Below are positions 44,767 through 53,802 of a stretch of 64,000 nt of DNA, in pieces. Made by a program: the position numbers and the translations under genes. Where the stretch lies: contig JALCNP010000010.1 in NCBI GenBank assembly GCA_022649135.1, forward strand, positions 26,702 through 90,701, written 5' to 3'. Every line of letters begins with the position of its first letter. Position 1 is the first letter of the stretch. This stretch comes from Bifidobacterium sp. (lineage in GTDB: Bacteria > Actinomycetota > Actinomycetes > Actinomycetales > Bifidobacteriaceae). Under the pieces are notes generated by a model. That model saw nothing but the letters and a program-made list of their open reading frames with translations, was not told where the DNA came from and did no database searches.

Positions 44767-45747
44767 ATGGTGAGTACACCAACTGTCATAGACGAGCAGA
44801 CGATCCGTCATTCACTCGCATTCGGTGACGAGGTGATCGGCGTCATCGCCCGGGCCTTTCGTGAATTGTCGGACCCGTCGGCGCATATCCAGATACCACC
44901 CATCATGCAGATCACGGTTCCCGGGAGGGATGGCCTCACCTGCATCAAAAGCTCCTATAACGAATCCGACAGCATCTTCGCGGTGAAGCTGGCGAGCACC
45001 TATGGCGGGAACCGCAAGGAGGGACTGCCCACCGCCAGCGGCGCGATGCTGGTGTGCAGCGCCGTCACCGGCGAGGTTCTCAGCGTTCTTCTGGACAACG
45101 GATACCTGACCGCCCTGAGGACGCAGGCCGCCGGCGCCGTGGCAGTCGACCTTCTGGCGAATGAGGATGCGCACCGCGTCACGGTGATAGGCTCCGGGCG
45201 GCAGGCGCGGCTGCAGCTCATGGCCGCCTGCCATGTGCGGCACATCCGGCATGCCTCGGTATGGTCGAACGATGCGGAGGGCGCGACGGCGTTCGCCGAC
45301 GACATGGCCTCGGCCCTGGCGATCCCCGTCGAGGCGAGCGGCGACCCGAAACAATCCGCTCTGATGTCCGACATACTCATAACCGCAACCCCCTCGCGTG
45401 CGCCCATCGTCCATGACGACTGGCTCGCCCCGGGCGTGACCGTTCTGTCGATGGGCGCGGACGCCCCGGGAAAGTCGGAGATCGGCTCGGAGGTATTCCC
45501 GCTATTGGACCGTTACGTATGCGATCTGGCCTCCCAGTGCAGACAATGCTCCGATCTGGGCAACGCGTTGCGTGACGGGACCATCGACGGACGCTACCCG
45601 GTCAACGAACTCGGCGACGTGCTCGCCGGTCGGGCCGAGGGAAGAACGGATCCGGACCAGATCGTTCTGGCCGATCTCACGGGCGTCGGCGTCCAGGACA
45701 CGGCGATAGCGGCACGTGCACGGGAAAAATGTGAAACTTGCGTTTGA
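44767..45747 (+). CDS. Ornithine cyclodeaminase / mu-crystallin family reductase (EutC/BhcD-like)
   Basis: A 326-residue NAD(P)-binding protein. The substrate-site Lys is in IFAVKLASTYGGNRKEGLP, the catalytic region has LTALRTQAAGAVAVDLLA, the Rossmann motif is VIGSGRQARLQL and the C-terminal Asp is in VLADLTGVGVQD. SMGADAPGKSEI is characteristic of the ornithine cyclodeaminase branch that includes EutC and iminosuccinate reductase (BhcD). In hydroxyectoine and beta-hydroxyaspartate pathways this type reduces iminosuccinate to aspartate, or handles a related imine. Start at 44767 follows GAGG; about 107 bp from the M20 gene, same strand. Confidence 0.85.
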   Translation: MVSTPTVIDEQTIRHSLAFGDEVIGVIARAFRELSDPSAHIQIPPIMQITVPGRDGLTCIKSSYNESDSIFAVKLASTYGGNRKEGLPTASGAMLVCSAVTGEVLSVLLDNGYLTALRTQAAGAVAVDLLANEDAHRVTVIGSGRQARLQLMAACHVRHIRHASVWSNDAEGATAFADDMASALAIPVEASGDPKQSALMSDILITATPSRAPIVHDDWLAPGVTVLSMGADAPGKSEIGSEVFPLLDRYVCDLASQCRQCSDLGNALRDGTIDGRYPVNELGDVLAGRAEGRTDPDQIVLADLTGVGVQDTAIAARAREKCETCV

Positions 45748-45911
45748 TTTTTATTCGTCGGGCTCAACCCGCCCCCCGCAACGCCGGCTCCATGCCGTGA
45801 CCACGGCTTCGGGCAGGAGCTCGGCGCCGCCGTTCGGAACCCGGATCCGCGGTCGACGAGCGCGTGCGTGAAGTCGCGCTGGTGGTGAACAATACGTACG
45901 GCATTAATTAA

Positions 45912-45939
45912 TTGTCAGTGCGATTTCAGTGGTTATGCT
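45912..45939 (+). promoter_or_regulatory. Promoter of the acetolactate-synthase-like gene
   Basis: TTGTCA (45912-45917) and TATGCT (45934-45939), 16 bp apart, lie 20 bp before the start codon. A perfect AT palindrome ATTAATTAAT (45903-45912) overlaps the -35 end and could be a regulator site. Confidence 0.5.
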
Positions 45940-45958
45940 GCACAGGAAAGGAAACCCG

Positions 45959-47686
45959 ATGAGCGCATCGGCTGAGTTAGCGCAACGACCAGTCATCTCA
46001 CGAGTTGAACCATCGACCGACGATTCCGCGCACCTCACGGCCGCGGATCTGCTGGTCCGGTGCTTGGTGAACGAGGGCGTCGAAGTGATCTTCGGCATCC
46101 CGGGCGAGGAGAACATCCCTCTGATGGAGGCCATCCGAAAGGACGGACGCATCAGATTCGTGCTTACCCGCCATGAGCAGGGCGCCGGCTTCATGGCCGT
46201 CACCTACGCCCATATGACCGGCAAGCCCGGAGTGTGCCTGGCGACGCTGGGCCCCGGGGCTCTCAATCTCGTGCTTCCCGTGGCCCAGGCGAACGCCGGG
46301 ACCACCCCGCTTGTCGCGATCTGCGCCCAGGGGGATACGGGACGGCTGTACAAGGAATCGCACCAGATCATCGATCTCGTGTCGGTGTTCCGCCCCATCA
46401 CGCAATGGTCGTCCATGATACTCGACTCGGCATCGGTCCCCGAGATGACCCGCAAGGCGTTCTCGATAGCACAGCGCAAGCGTCCCGGGGCCACGTGCCT
46501 GATCCTGCCCGAAAACGTCGCCGAACTGCCCGCCAGGCCGCACTCCCACCCGCTTCCGCTGCCCAGGCCGATGCATATCGTTCCCTCCCCGGACACGATC
46601 GTCGAGGCGGCCGAGATGATACAGGCGGCCCATCATCCGCTTATCCTCGCCGGGAACGGCGTGGCGCGTTCCCATGCCAAGCAGGCCCTGCTCGAGCTTG
46701 CCGACCAGCTCGACATCCCGGTGGCCACCACATTCGAAGGCAAGGGCGTCTTCCCCGACGACCATCCCAACGCCCTGGGCGTGGTCGGCTTCATGCGCCA
46801 CGACTATGAGAATTTCGCATTCGACACCGCGGACATGATCCTGGCGATAGGCTTCTCCATCCAGCAGTTCGATCCCGCGAAAATCAACCCCCACGACGAC
46901 AAGACCATCATCCACATCAATACCTTCGTGGAAGACACCGATGCCCACTATTCGACGGCTCTGAACATCATGGCCGACATCGAGCCCACGCTGCGCTCCC
47001 TCGTGCAGGAGCTGCGCAGACGCAACGTCACCTTCGGCGGGGTCCATCCCCGGATCCGAGATCTTCTGCGTGACGAGTACCTGTCGTGCCGCACGGACGA
47101 GGGGTTTCCCATGAAGCCCCAGCGAATCGTATACGACATACGGCGTGCGGTCGAATTCGGCTGGCCCGTGCTCGTCGACACCGGCGCGCTGAAAATGTGG
47201 ATGGCGCGGCTTTATCCGACGTTCAACCCGAACACATGCCTGATCGACAACAGCCTGTCCACCATGGCATGGACGCTGCCCGGCTCGATCGGAGCGAGCA
47301 TCGCCAAACCCCGCGTGCCCGTTCTGGCAGTCATGGGGGACGGCAGCTTCCTCATGAACGTGCAGGAGATCGAGACGGCCGTGCGCTGTTCGTCGCGCGT
47401 CGTCATACTGGTCTGGGTCGACAGCTCCTATGGCCTGATCAAGTGGAAGATGGATCTGCATGACGGCGACCACGAATTCGTCGATTTCAAGAATCCCGAT
47501 GTCGTCAAGCTCGCCGCGAGCTTCGGGGCGCGCGGGCATCGCGTCGAATCCGCCGATGACCTGTACCCGGTGCTTCGCCAGGCTCTGCGCGAGCCCTCGG
47601 GCGTCGATGTCATCTCGTGCCCGGTCGACTATGGGGAGAACATGAAGCTGATCTCCAAACTGGGCGACCTTGAATTTGAGAACTGA
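45959..47686 (+). CDS. Acetolactate synthase-like thiamine diphosphate enzyme
   Basis: A 575-residue three-domain ThDP enzyme. The N-terminal PYR domain carries EVIFGIPGEENIPLMEA and the ThDP-activating Glu in TRHEQGAGFMA. The middle domain has LILAGNGVARS. The C-terminal PP domain has AVMGDGSFLMNVQEIETAVR followed by WVDSSYG, the form seen in catabolic AlsS rather than the NN of biosynthetic enzymes. It most likely condenses two pyruvates to acetolactate and CO2. No small regulatory subunit gene follows, again pointing to a catabolic role. It has its own promoter and a GAAAGGAAA ribosome site. It may consume pyruvate produced by the upstream pathway (inference). Confidence 0.88.
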   Translation: MSASAELAQRPVISRVEPSTDDSAHLTAADLLVRCLVNEGVEVIFGIPGEENIPLMEAIRKDGRIRFVLTRHEQGAGFMAVTYAHMTGKPGVCLATLGPGALNLVLPVAQANAGTTPLVAICAQGDTGRLYKESHQIIDLVSVFRPITQWSSMILDSASVPEMTRKAFSIAQRKRPGATCLILPENVAELPARPHSHPLPLPRPMHIVPSPDTIVEAAEMIQAAHHPLILAGNGVARSHAKQALLELADQLDIPVATTFEGKGVFPDDHPNALGVVGFMRHDYENFAFDTADMILAIGFSIQQFDPAKINPHDDKTIIHINTFVEDTDAHYSTALNIMADIEPTLRSLVQELRRRNVTFGGVHPRIRDLLRDEYLSCRTDEGFPMKPQRIVYDIRRAVEFGWPVLVDTGALKMWMARLYPTFNPNTCLIDNSLSTMAWTLPGSIGASIAKPRVPVLAVMGDGSFLMNVQEIETAVRCSSRVVILVWVDSSYGLIKWKMDLHDGDHEFVDFKNPDVVKLAASFGARGHRVESADDLYPVLRQALREPSGVDVISCPVDYGENMKLISKLGDLEFEN

Positions 47687-47691
47687 CACGC

Positions 47692-47709
47692 GGTAACCGA
47701 AAAGTTACC
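47692..47709. promoter_or_regulatory. Inverted repeat before the GntR gene
   Basis: GGTAAC, six bases CGAAAA, GTTACC: a perfect 6-bp inverted repeat just after the synthase stop and 44 bp before the GntR start. Candidate autoregulatory operator or weak terminator. Confidence 0.45.
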
Positions 47710-47752
47710 ATACGGATACGGTGCATGATCATGGTGGGATACAGTGTGAGTT

Positions 47753-48415
47753 GTGAAAGATAATCATTACGAATCGGCTCCGGAATGCGCCGCACAATCG
47801 ATTCGCAGAATGATTGTGACAGGGGAGATAAGTCCGGGGCAGCGACTGATCGAAACGGAGCTGGCGCCCCGGCTCAACGTATCGCGCAACACGCTGCGCG
47901 AAAGCTACCGGCTGCTGTCGAGGGACGGTCTGGTGACGCACCTTCACAACAGGGGCGTATTCGTCAACAGGCCGGGGCTGCCCGAGATCATCGATGCGTT
48001 TCATGTGCGCAGGACGATCGAGACTCAGGCCCTGATCGAGTCCCACGCCGACCATCCCGCCACGCGACGAATGCAGAAGGCCGCGGAAGACGGTCTGCAG
48101 GCGTCGAAGATCCCGGACTGGCAGGCGGTGGGAACCGCTGATGTCGAATTCCACGGGGCGGTCGTGGCTCTGGCCGACAGTCCCATTCTCGACAGTCTTT
48201 ACGCCGCCCTTTCCGCCCAGCTCAGACTTATGTTCGACGTCCTGGGAAACCCCGAATACGTGCATATGAAGTTTATCGACAGAAACGTCGACATCGCCCG
48301 GATGGTGCTTGACGGCGACGGCCGTGGCGCAGCGGACTCCATGAGGCGGTATCTTCTGGAGGCCGAGGCGCAGATCACCGGGGCCTACGTCTCGGGACGC
48401 GTGCACGCGTGGTGA
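47753..48415 (+). CDS. GntR-family regulator, FCD (FadR) subfamily
   Basis: A 220-residue regulator. The winged helix covers residues 8-75: AAQSIRRMIVTGEISPGQRL, LNVSRNTLRESYRLLSRDGLV. The C-terminal all-helical FCD domain has the metal-binding pattern Asp/His in DVEFHGAVVALA and later helices. Such proteins commonly sense small carboxylic acids. Start is a GTG at 47753. It is the last gene of the 38.5-48.4 kb catabolic cluster and its likely regulator; the acid ligand may be the imported substrate. Confidence 0.9.
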   Translation: MKDNHYESAPECAAQSIRRMIVTGEISPGQRLIETELAPRLNVSRNTLRESYRLLSRDGLVTHLHNRGVFVNRPGLPEIIDAFHVRRTIETQALIESHADHPATRRMQKAAEDGLQASKIPDWQAVGTADVEFHGAVVALADSPILDSLYAALSAQLRLMFDVLGNPEYVHMKFIDRNVDIARMVLDGDGRGAADSMRRYLLEAEAQITGAYVSGRVHAW

Positions 48416-48622
48416 GGTGAGGCCGGCGGGTGCGGTGACCTCCCGTTCCCGCGGAGGGGCCGCTGGCCCGGCCGTGCCGGAGCGACAGGGGTCGCGCGAT
48501 GTTGGTTATATAGTCGTAGGCATTGTTGCGGTGCGCGGCTCGCGTGCGCGGAGCCGCCGGAACGGTTGCCCTGGCCCCCGACCGGGTGATTCGGCAGGCA
48601 CTAAGGAAAGAGTGGCGGCGGT

Positions 48623-49639
48623 ATGACTTTTGCGACCATCAAGGATGTGGCCCACACGGCCGGGGTGTCGGTTCCCACCGTATCGCAGGTTCTCAATAAC
48701 ACGGGAAGAATCTCGCAGGCCACGCGGCAGAAGGTTTTTCGTTCGATGCGGCAATTGAACTACATCCCGAATTCCGCGGCTCAGTCCATACGTTCCAGTT
48801 CGACGAAAACGATAGGCCTTCTCGTGCCCGATATACGCAATTCGTATTTCGCCTATCTCGTCGCGTCCGTGATGCGTGAACTGGCAAAGAACGGGTACGT
48901 CTGCCTCATCGGATCCTCGTCCGAGAGTCTCGAGGGGCAGGATAAGTTCCTGCGGTCATTGCTGTCCCAGCGTATCGATGGGGCGATCATCGTGCCGCAG
49001 GGCACGGTGTCGTCGGGATTGGTCAAGTTTGTGCAGACGGATCTCCCCCTTGTCTTTCTCGACCGTGGCGTCGGCGGTGTGGATGCGGACCATCGCGTTC
49101 CCCTCATTGACGCGGACCCGGTCCCGGGGACCCTCGCTGCCATTGAAACCGCGTATTCCCTCGGTCACCATAAAATCGGCTTTGTCCATGGTCCGGTCAG
49201 CAAATCCCCCAATCTTCAGGAGCGCCAGGATGTTTTCGTCGGCATCGGGCGGCGCATTCTCGGGGAGGGCAACACCCTCGTCGCCCATGCGACGGGGGCG
49301 GTGAGCGCCGTAAGGGAGCTCCGCTCCGCTGGCGTGGACACGTTCATATTCGGCTATTCGCCGGATGCGTTGACGGCGATGAGATTTTTCCATAATAAGA
49401 GGTTGATCATAGGCCGGGATGTTTCGGTGATCAGCTTCGACAACATACCGTTTTTTGAGCTTACGACTCCCGGGATATCCATCATTTCGCAGCAGTTGGG
49501 CGTCATGGGGGTGCGGGGGGCCAGGCTGCTCCTCTCCATATTGGACAAAGACGGCGGCGAACGGGGGCACGGTGCCGGCAGCGAACGAATACCCACGACA
49601 TTCGTGTTGCGAGAATCGGTGTCGGCGTCCTCTCGCTGA
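48623..49639 (+). CDS. rbsR: LacI-family ribose operon repressor
   Basis: A 338-residue LacI/GalR regulator. DNA-binding part ATIKDVAHTAGVSVPTVSQVLN, hinge NSAAQSIRSSST. Core motifs are IGLLVPDIRNSYFAYLVASVM, IIVPQGTVSSG, PLVFLDRGVGGVDADH and VISFDNIPFFELTTPGISII. It directly precedes the ribose operon on the same strand, so it is most likely RbsR, releasing the operator at 49751-49772 when ribose binds. A small hairpin (GCGGCTC 48535-48541, GAGCCGC 48551-48557) lies in its leader. Confidence 0.87.
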   Translation: MTFATIKDVAHTAGVSVPTVSQVLNNTGRISQATRQKVFRSMRQLNYIPNSAAQSIRSSSTKTIGLLVPDIRNSYFAYLVASVMRELAKNGYVCLIGSSSESLEGQDKFLRSLLSQRIDGAIIVPQGTVSSGLVKFVQTDLPLVFLDRGVGGVDADHRVPLIDADPVPGTLAAIETAYSLGHHKIGFVHGPVSKSPNLQERQDVFVGIGRRILGEGNTLVAHATGAVSAVRELRSAGVDTFIFGYSPDALTAMRFFHNKRLIIGRDVSVISFDNIPFFELTTPGISIISQQLGVMGVRGARLLLSILDKDGGERGHGAGSERIPTTFVLRESVSASSR

Positions 49640-49711
49640 TGCCGGAATGTGGCTGTGAGGGCTGACGGGATCGAACCGATGCATCGGACAACGCTGTAGA
49701 TTCCCTGCGGG

Positions 49712-49772
49712 TTGACAAGTTTCCTTTCACTGATAGAATTGCAGATATCAGTTGATATAACGATATATCAAC
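49712..49772 (+). promoter_or_regulatory. Ribose operon promoter and RbsR operator
   Basis: TTGACA (49712-49717) and TAGAAT (49734-49739), 16 bp apart. The palindrome GTTGATAT-AACGAT-ATATCAAC spans 49751-49772, with the central CG of LacI-type sites, just downstream of the expected start point; a half copy, GATATCAG, precedes it. Binding here would block transcription of rbsD onward. Confidence 0.8.
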
Positions 49773-49807
49773 GGGAAAACCGACAATGAAGTGACAGGTG
49801 TCTCGCG

Positions 49808-50206
49808 ATGAAAAAAACAGGAATTCTTAACAGTGGCCTTGCGAAAGTGGTTGACGATCTAGGGCATACGGACACGGTGTGCCTGGGGGATCTGGGTCTG
49901 CCGGTCCCCGAGGGCGTCAGGAAGATCGATCTCTCGCTGAGACGCGGACAGCCTCGTCTCCTGGACGTCCTGGATATCTATCTGAGCGATGTCGTCGTCG
50001 AAAAAGTGTTCCTCGCCAAGGAAATGACGGCGCACAATCCGCGCCAACTCGAGGCGCTTCTCACAAGGCTCCCGAAGGATGTCGAAGTCGTGTACGTGTC
50101 CCATGACGAGCTCAAGGCAATGACCAGGAGCGTGAGAGCGGTTGTCCGAACCGGCGAGGATACGCCGTTCTCCAACATCATTCTTCAGTCGGGAGTCACC
50201 ATCTGA
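49808..50206 (+). CDS. rbsD: D-ribose pyranase RbsD
   Basis: A 132-residue D-ribose pyranase, which converts the pyranose to the furanose form used by ribokinase. The start MKKTGILNSGLAKVVDDLGHTD holds the active-site His (H20). IDLSLRRGQPRLLDVLDIYLSD and the C-terminal VRTGEDTPFSNIIL are standard. First gene of the operon after the RbsR operator; 41 bp to rbsA. Confidence 0.95.
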   Translation: MKKTGILNSGLAKVVDDLGHTDTVCLGDLGLPVPEGVRKIDLSLRRGQPRLLDVLDIYLSDVVVEKVFLAKEMTAHNPRQLEALLTRLPKDVEVVYVSHDELKAMTRSVRAVVRTGEDTPFSNIILQSGVTI

Positions 50207-50247
50207 TTCAGCGAGATCTGTGCAATTACCTTTATGAAAGGGCAGCC

Positions 50248-51732
50248 ATGAAAATCGAGATGCTCAACATTTCCAAGTCCTTTGGATCCAACCGTGTTCT
50301 CAACGACGTGAATCTTGCCGTCGACTCCGGAGAGGTACATGCCCTCATGGGAGAAAACGGTGCGGGAAAATCGACGTTGATGAACGTCCTTACAGGACTT
50401 TTCCCCGCGAGCGGGGGAAGGATCGTCATCGATGGGCAGGAGCGCACGTTCGGCAACCCCCAGGAGGCGGAACTCTTCGGAATCAGCTTCATCCATCAGG
50501 AGATGAACGCATGGCCCGACATGAGCGTTCTGGAGAACCTGTTTCTCGGACGAGAGATCAAGCACAGGGACGGGTTGCTTGACAACAAGGCGATGAAAGA
50601 ACAGGCCGAGGTCGCGTTCCACCGGCTCGGCGTGAGCATTCCCCTCGACGCGACCATGGGGTCGTTGTCCATCGGCCAGCAGCAGATGATAGAAATCGCA
50701 AAGAGTTTTCTTTCCCATCTGCAGATACTGATCATGGACGAGCCCACGGCGGCGCTGACCGAGAGGGAGACGGGCCGGCTGTTCGACGTCATTCGGACAC
50801 TGAAGAAACAGGGGGTGGGCATCGTCTATATCTCCCACCGCATGGAGGAGATATTCACCATCTCCGATCTTGTCACCGTCATGCGGGACGGACGGGTCAT
50901 CGACACGGAGCCCACGCAGGACACGAATGTCGACGAACTGGTGCATAAGATGGTCGGCCGGGCGATCACGGACTATTATCCGCGCAAGAACACACCCATC
51001 GGTGATGTTGTTTTCGAGGTCTCGCACCTCACCAGCAGGGACAACCGGTTCACCGACGTCTCCTTCACGGTGAGGGCCGGGGAGATCGTCGCGTTCTCGG
51101 GACTCATGGGTGCCGGGCGGACCGAAGTCATGCGGGCGGTCTTCGGAATCGACAAACCACGATCCGGCAGTGTCAGGCTCAACGGCAGGCTTCTGAAGAT
51201 CCACAAACCCGCCGATGCGATTCGCCACGGCATCGGCTTTCTCACGGAGGACAGGAAGGACGAAGGACTCATCCTCGACTTCTCCATTCGTGAGAACATA
51301 ACCCTGCCCAGTACCCGAACGTTCATCAGGCGCGGATTCTACGACACGAAAGCCGCCGCATCGTTCGTCCGCGATCTCATCAGGCGTTTCACGGTCAAGG
51401 CGACCAGCGATGAGCAACTGGCCGGCGACCTGTCGGGCGGAAACCAGCAGAAGGTCGTTTTGGCCAAATGGGTGGGAATCTCGCCCAAGGTGCTCATTCT
51501 CGATGAACCGACGAAGGGTGTCGACGTCGGGGCGAAACGCGAGATCTACGAACTGATCAACGGGCTCGCGGGCAAGGGGGTGCCCATCATCATGGTCTCC
51601 TCCGACCTCCCCGAAGTCCTGGGCATCAGCGATCGGATCATCGTCATGCACGAAGGAAGAATTGCGGGCCAGATGCAAGGCAAAGAAGCCACGCAGGAAA
51701 AAGTCATGCAACTTGCAACCATGGGAGAATAA
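50248..51732 (+). CDS. rbsA: Ribose ABC transporter ATP-binding protein RbsA
   Basis: A 494-residue tandem ATPase of the CUT2 class. The N-terminal half has Walker A GENGAGKST, signature LSIGQQQM and Walker B LIMDEPTAAL. The C-terminal half has the usual degenerate Walker A GLMGAGRTE, signature LSGGNQQKV and LILDEPTKGVD. Ribosome site GAAAGGGC. One base separates its stop from rbsC, so the two are tightly coupled. Confidence 0.95.
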   Translation: MKIEMLNISKSFGSNRVLNDVNLAVDSGEVHALMGENGAGKSTLMNVLTGLFPASGGRIVIDGQERTFGNPQEAELFGISFIHQEMNAWPDMSVLENLFLGREIKHRDGLLDNKAMKEQAEVAFHRLGVSIPLDATMGSLSIGQQQMIEIAKSFLSHLQILIMDEPTAALTERETGRLFDVIRTLKKQGVGIVYISHRMEEIFTISDLVTVMRDGRVIDTEPTQDTNVDELVHKMVGRAITDYYPRKNTPIGDVVFEVSHLTSRDNRFTDVSFTVRAGEIVAFSGLMGAGRTEVMRAVFGIDKPRSGSVRLNGRLLKIHKPADAIRHGIGFLTEDRKDEGLILDFSIRENITLPSTRTFIRRGFYDTKAAASFVRDLIRRFTVKATSDEQLAGDLSGGNQQKVVLAKWVGISPKVLILDEPTKGVDVGAKREIYELINGLAGKGVPIIMVSSDLPEVLGISDRIIVMHEGRIAGQMQGKEATQEKVMQLATMGE

Positions 51733-51733
51733 A

Positions 51734-52693
51734 ATGAAATCACTGGGAAAATTCACGCAGCGCTTCAGCAGCCTGACGACGCTTGCCGCTCTGATCGTGC
51801 TCGTCGTCATCATCACGATTATCAACTCGAGCTTCTTCACCGCGAGCAATCTCCTGAATCTGCTGCTGCAGGTAACGGCCAACGGGTTCATCGCGTTTGG
51901 CATGACGTTTGTGATCCTGACGGGAGGAATCGATCTGTCGGTGGGTGCGATTCTGGCCCTGTCCAGCGCATTCGCGGCCGGCATGATAGGCAGCGGCATG
52001 CCCATGCCCCTGGCGATCATCGCGAGCCTGCTGATAGGAGGTCTCCTCGGGGCGATCAACGGACTGTTCATCTCCTTTGGGAAAATGGCGCCGTTCATCG
52101 TCACCCTTGCCACGCAGATGGTCTATCGTGGACTGACCTTGGTCTTCACCAACGGCAATCCGCTGACCAAGAATATGGACGGGTTCTTCCTGGCCTACAT
52201 CGGGCAGGGATATCTGTTGGGAATACCGTTCCCGGTTATTCTGATGGTGATAGCCTTCGCCGTTCTCTACGTCCTCCTGCACAGGACCGCGTTCGGGAAA
52301 TCCGTCTATGCGCTCGGCGGCAATGAACAGGCGGCGTACATCGCCGGAGTCAAGTCGAACCGCGTCAAGATAGCCATATACACCATTTCGGGGTTGATGT
52401 CCGCGCTTGCCGGTCTGGTGATCACCTCCCGTCTTTCCTCGGCGACGCCCCAGGCGGGCAACGGCTACGAACTATATGCGATCGCCGCCGTTGTGCTTGG
52501 CGGCACGAGCCTGATGGGCGGCAAGGGCCGGATGAGCGGCACGATCATCGGCGTGCTCATCATCGGGGTGCTCAACAACGGCCTCAACATCATCGGGGTC
52601 TCGGCGTTTTGGCAGCAGGTCGTCGAAGGCGTCGTCATACTCGTGGCCGTTCTCATCGATGTTCTCAGGAACCGCAAAGCGGTACGGGCCTGA
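51734..52693 (+). CDS. rbsC: Ribose ABC transporter permease RbsC
   Basis: A 319-residue permease with about 9-10 hydrophobic segments. Family marks are NSSFFTASNLLNLLLQV, FGMTFVILTGGIDLSVGAILALSSAFAAG, the EAA-like loop GGNEQAAYIAGVKSNRVK and VVLGGTSLMGGKG near the end. Start at 51734 is chosen because it follows rbsA closely; an in-frame ATG at 51662 would overlap rbsA by 71 bp. Confidence 0.95.
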   Translation: MKSLGKFTQRFSSLTTLAALIVLVVIITIINSSFFTASNLLNLLLQVTANGFIAFGMTFVILTGGIDLSVGAILALSSAFAAGMIGSGMPMPLAIIASLLIGGLLGAINGLFISFGKMAPFIVTLATQMVYRGLTLVFTNGNPLTKNMDGFFLAYIGQGYLLGIPFPVILMVIAFAVLYVLLHRTAFGKSVYALGGNEQAAYIAGVKSNRVKIAIYTISGLMSALAGLVITSRLSSATPQAGNGYELYAIAAVVLGGTSLMGGKGRMSGTIIGVLIIGVLNNGLNIIGVSAFWQQVVEGVVILVAVLIDVLRNRKAVRA

Positions 52694-52796
52694 ATCAATC
52701 GGCGTGGCCGTGCCGCAACCGGTTCGGGCCGAGCCACGTCAGCGTCGGCGGGCCGGAAACAGATGCTTTATCGACATCACGACAAAGGAGAAAACA

Positions 52797-53774
52797 ATGA
52801 AGTTGACAATTGGAAAAATCGGAACGCGGATAATCGCCGGCCTTTCAGGAATTGCCATGGTGGCAAGTCTGGGCGCCTGCGGGGGAACCGGTTTGGGAGG
52901 GTCGAACAATGCGCAATCCACTGCTCGAAAAAACCCGAACCAGCTCACCATCGGAGTCGCCATCTCCACAACGAACAATCCGTATTTCGTCGCCATGGAC
53001 ACGGCCATACGCTCCATGAGCCAGAAAAACGGAACCAAGATCACCATTGCCGACGCTCAGAACGACGCGTCGACGCAGCTGAACGATATCCAGAACTTCG
53101 TGAGCCAGAAGGTCGACGCGATTCTGGTCAACCCCGTTGACTCCGATTCCATCGTGCCGGCCATCAAATCCGCGAACAACGCGGGGATACCGGTTGTGGC
53201 GATGGATCGGGGGTCGAACGGCGGCACGGTTCTCGCCACCGTTGCCTCGGACAACGTCGAGGCGGGGAAGATGGCCGCCGATGCCATATCAAAGGTGTAC
53301 GGCACGAGCGCAAAGGTCATCGAGCTTTCGGGTGTTCCGGGGGCGTCGTCCACCATCGATCGCGGCAATGGTTTCAATCAGGAGGCAAAAAAGCTTGGCA
53401 TCGACATCCTCTCCAGCCAGTCCGCTAACTTTGACCGCACAACCGCCCTCAACACCACCCAGAACATGCTTCAGGCCAACAAGGGGGTGCAGGCGATCTT
53501 CGCCCAGAACGACGAGATGGCGCTCGGGGCGATGAAGGCGGTCCAGGCGTCCGGACAGAAGATCGGCATATTCGGCATTGACGGCGAATCGGAGACGCAC
53601 ACCGCAATAAAGAACGGGACGATTACCGCGACCATCGCCCAGCAGCCGGCCAAGATCGGGGAGATGGCGTTGAAGGCGCTGTATGATCACTTCTCCGGAA
53701 AGAAGGTGAGCAAGACCATCAATTCGCCGATCTATCTGGTCGATAAGACCAATGCCGACCAGCATAACTGGTGA
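52797..53774 (+). CDS. rbsB: Ribose-binding lipoprotein RbsB
   Basis: A 325-residue substrate-binding lipoprotein with signal peptide and lipobox SLGAC (Cys at about residue 27). The binding domain shows ISTTNNPYFVAMDTAIRSM, DAQNDASTQLNDIQNFVSQKVDAI, NPVDSDSIVPAIKSANNAGIPVVAMDRGSNGG and AIFAQNDEMALGA, all typical of RbsB. Strong AAAGGAG ribosome site. It lies 103 bp after rbsC. Confidence 0.95.
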   Translation: MKLTIGKIGTRIIAGLSGIAMVASLGACGGTGLGGSNNAQSTARKNPNQLTIGVAISTTNNPYFVAMDTAIRSMSQKNGTKITIADAQNDASTQLNDIQNFVSQKVDAILVNPVDSDSIVPAIKSANNAGIPVVAMDRGSNGGTVLATVASDNVEAGKMAADAISKVYGTSAKVIELSGVPGASSTIDRGNGFNQEAKKLGIDILSSQSANFDRTTALNTTQNMLQANKGVQAIFAQNDEMALGAMKAVQASGQKIGIFGIDGESETHTAIKNGTITATIAQQPAKIGEMALKALYDHFSGKKVSKTINSPIYLVDKTNADQHNW

Positions 53775-53802
53775 TGACTCCATGCTTGGTGGTATAGCGA
53801 TA

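Noticed and set aside
45998..47689. 563-codon minus-strand frame opposite the acetolactate-synthase-like gene
   Set aside because: Shadow of a gene with complete ThDP motifs; no ribosome site or recognisable domain.
49808..49820. A7 run after the rbsD start codon as a second slippage switch
   Set aside because: The frame is intact as written and Lys-Lys starts are common; seven A alone is weak evidence.
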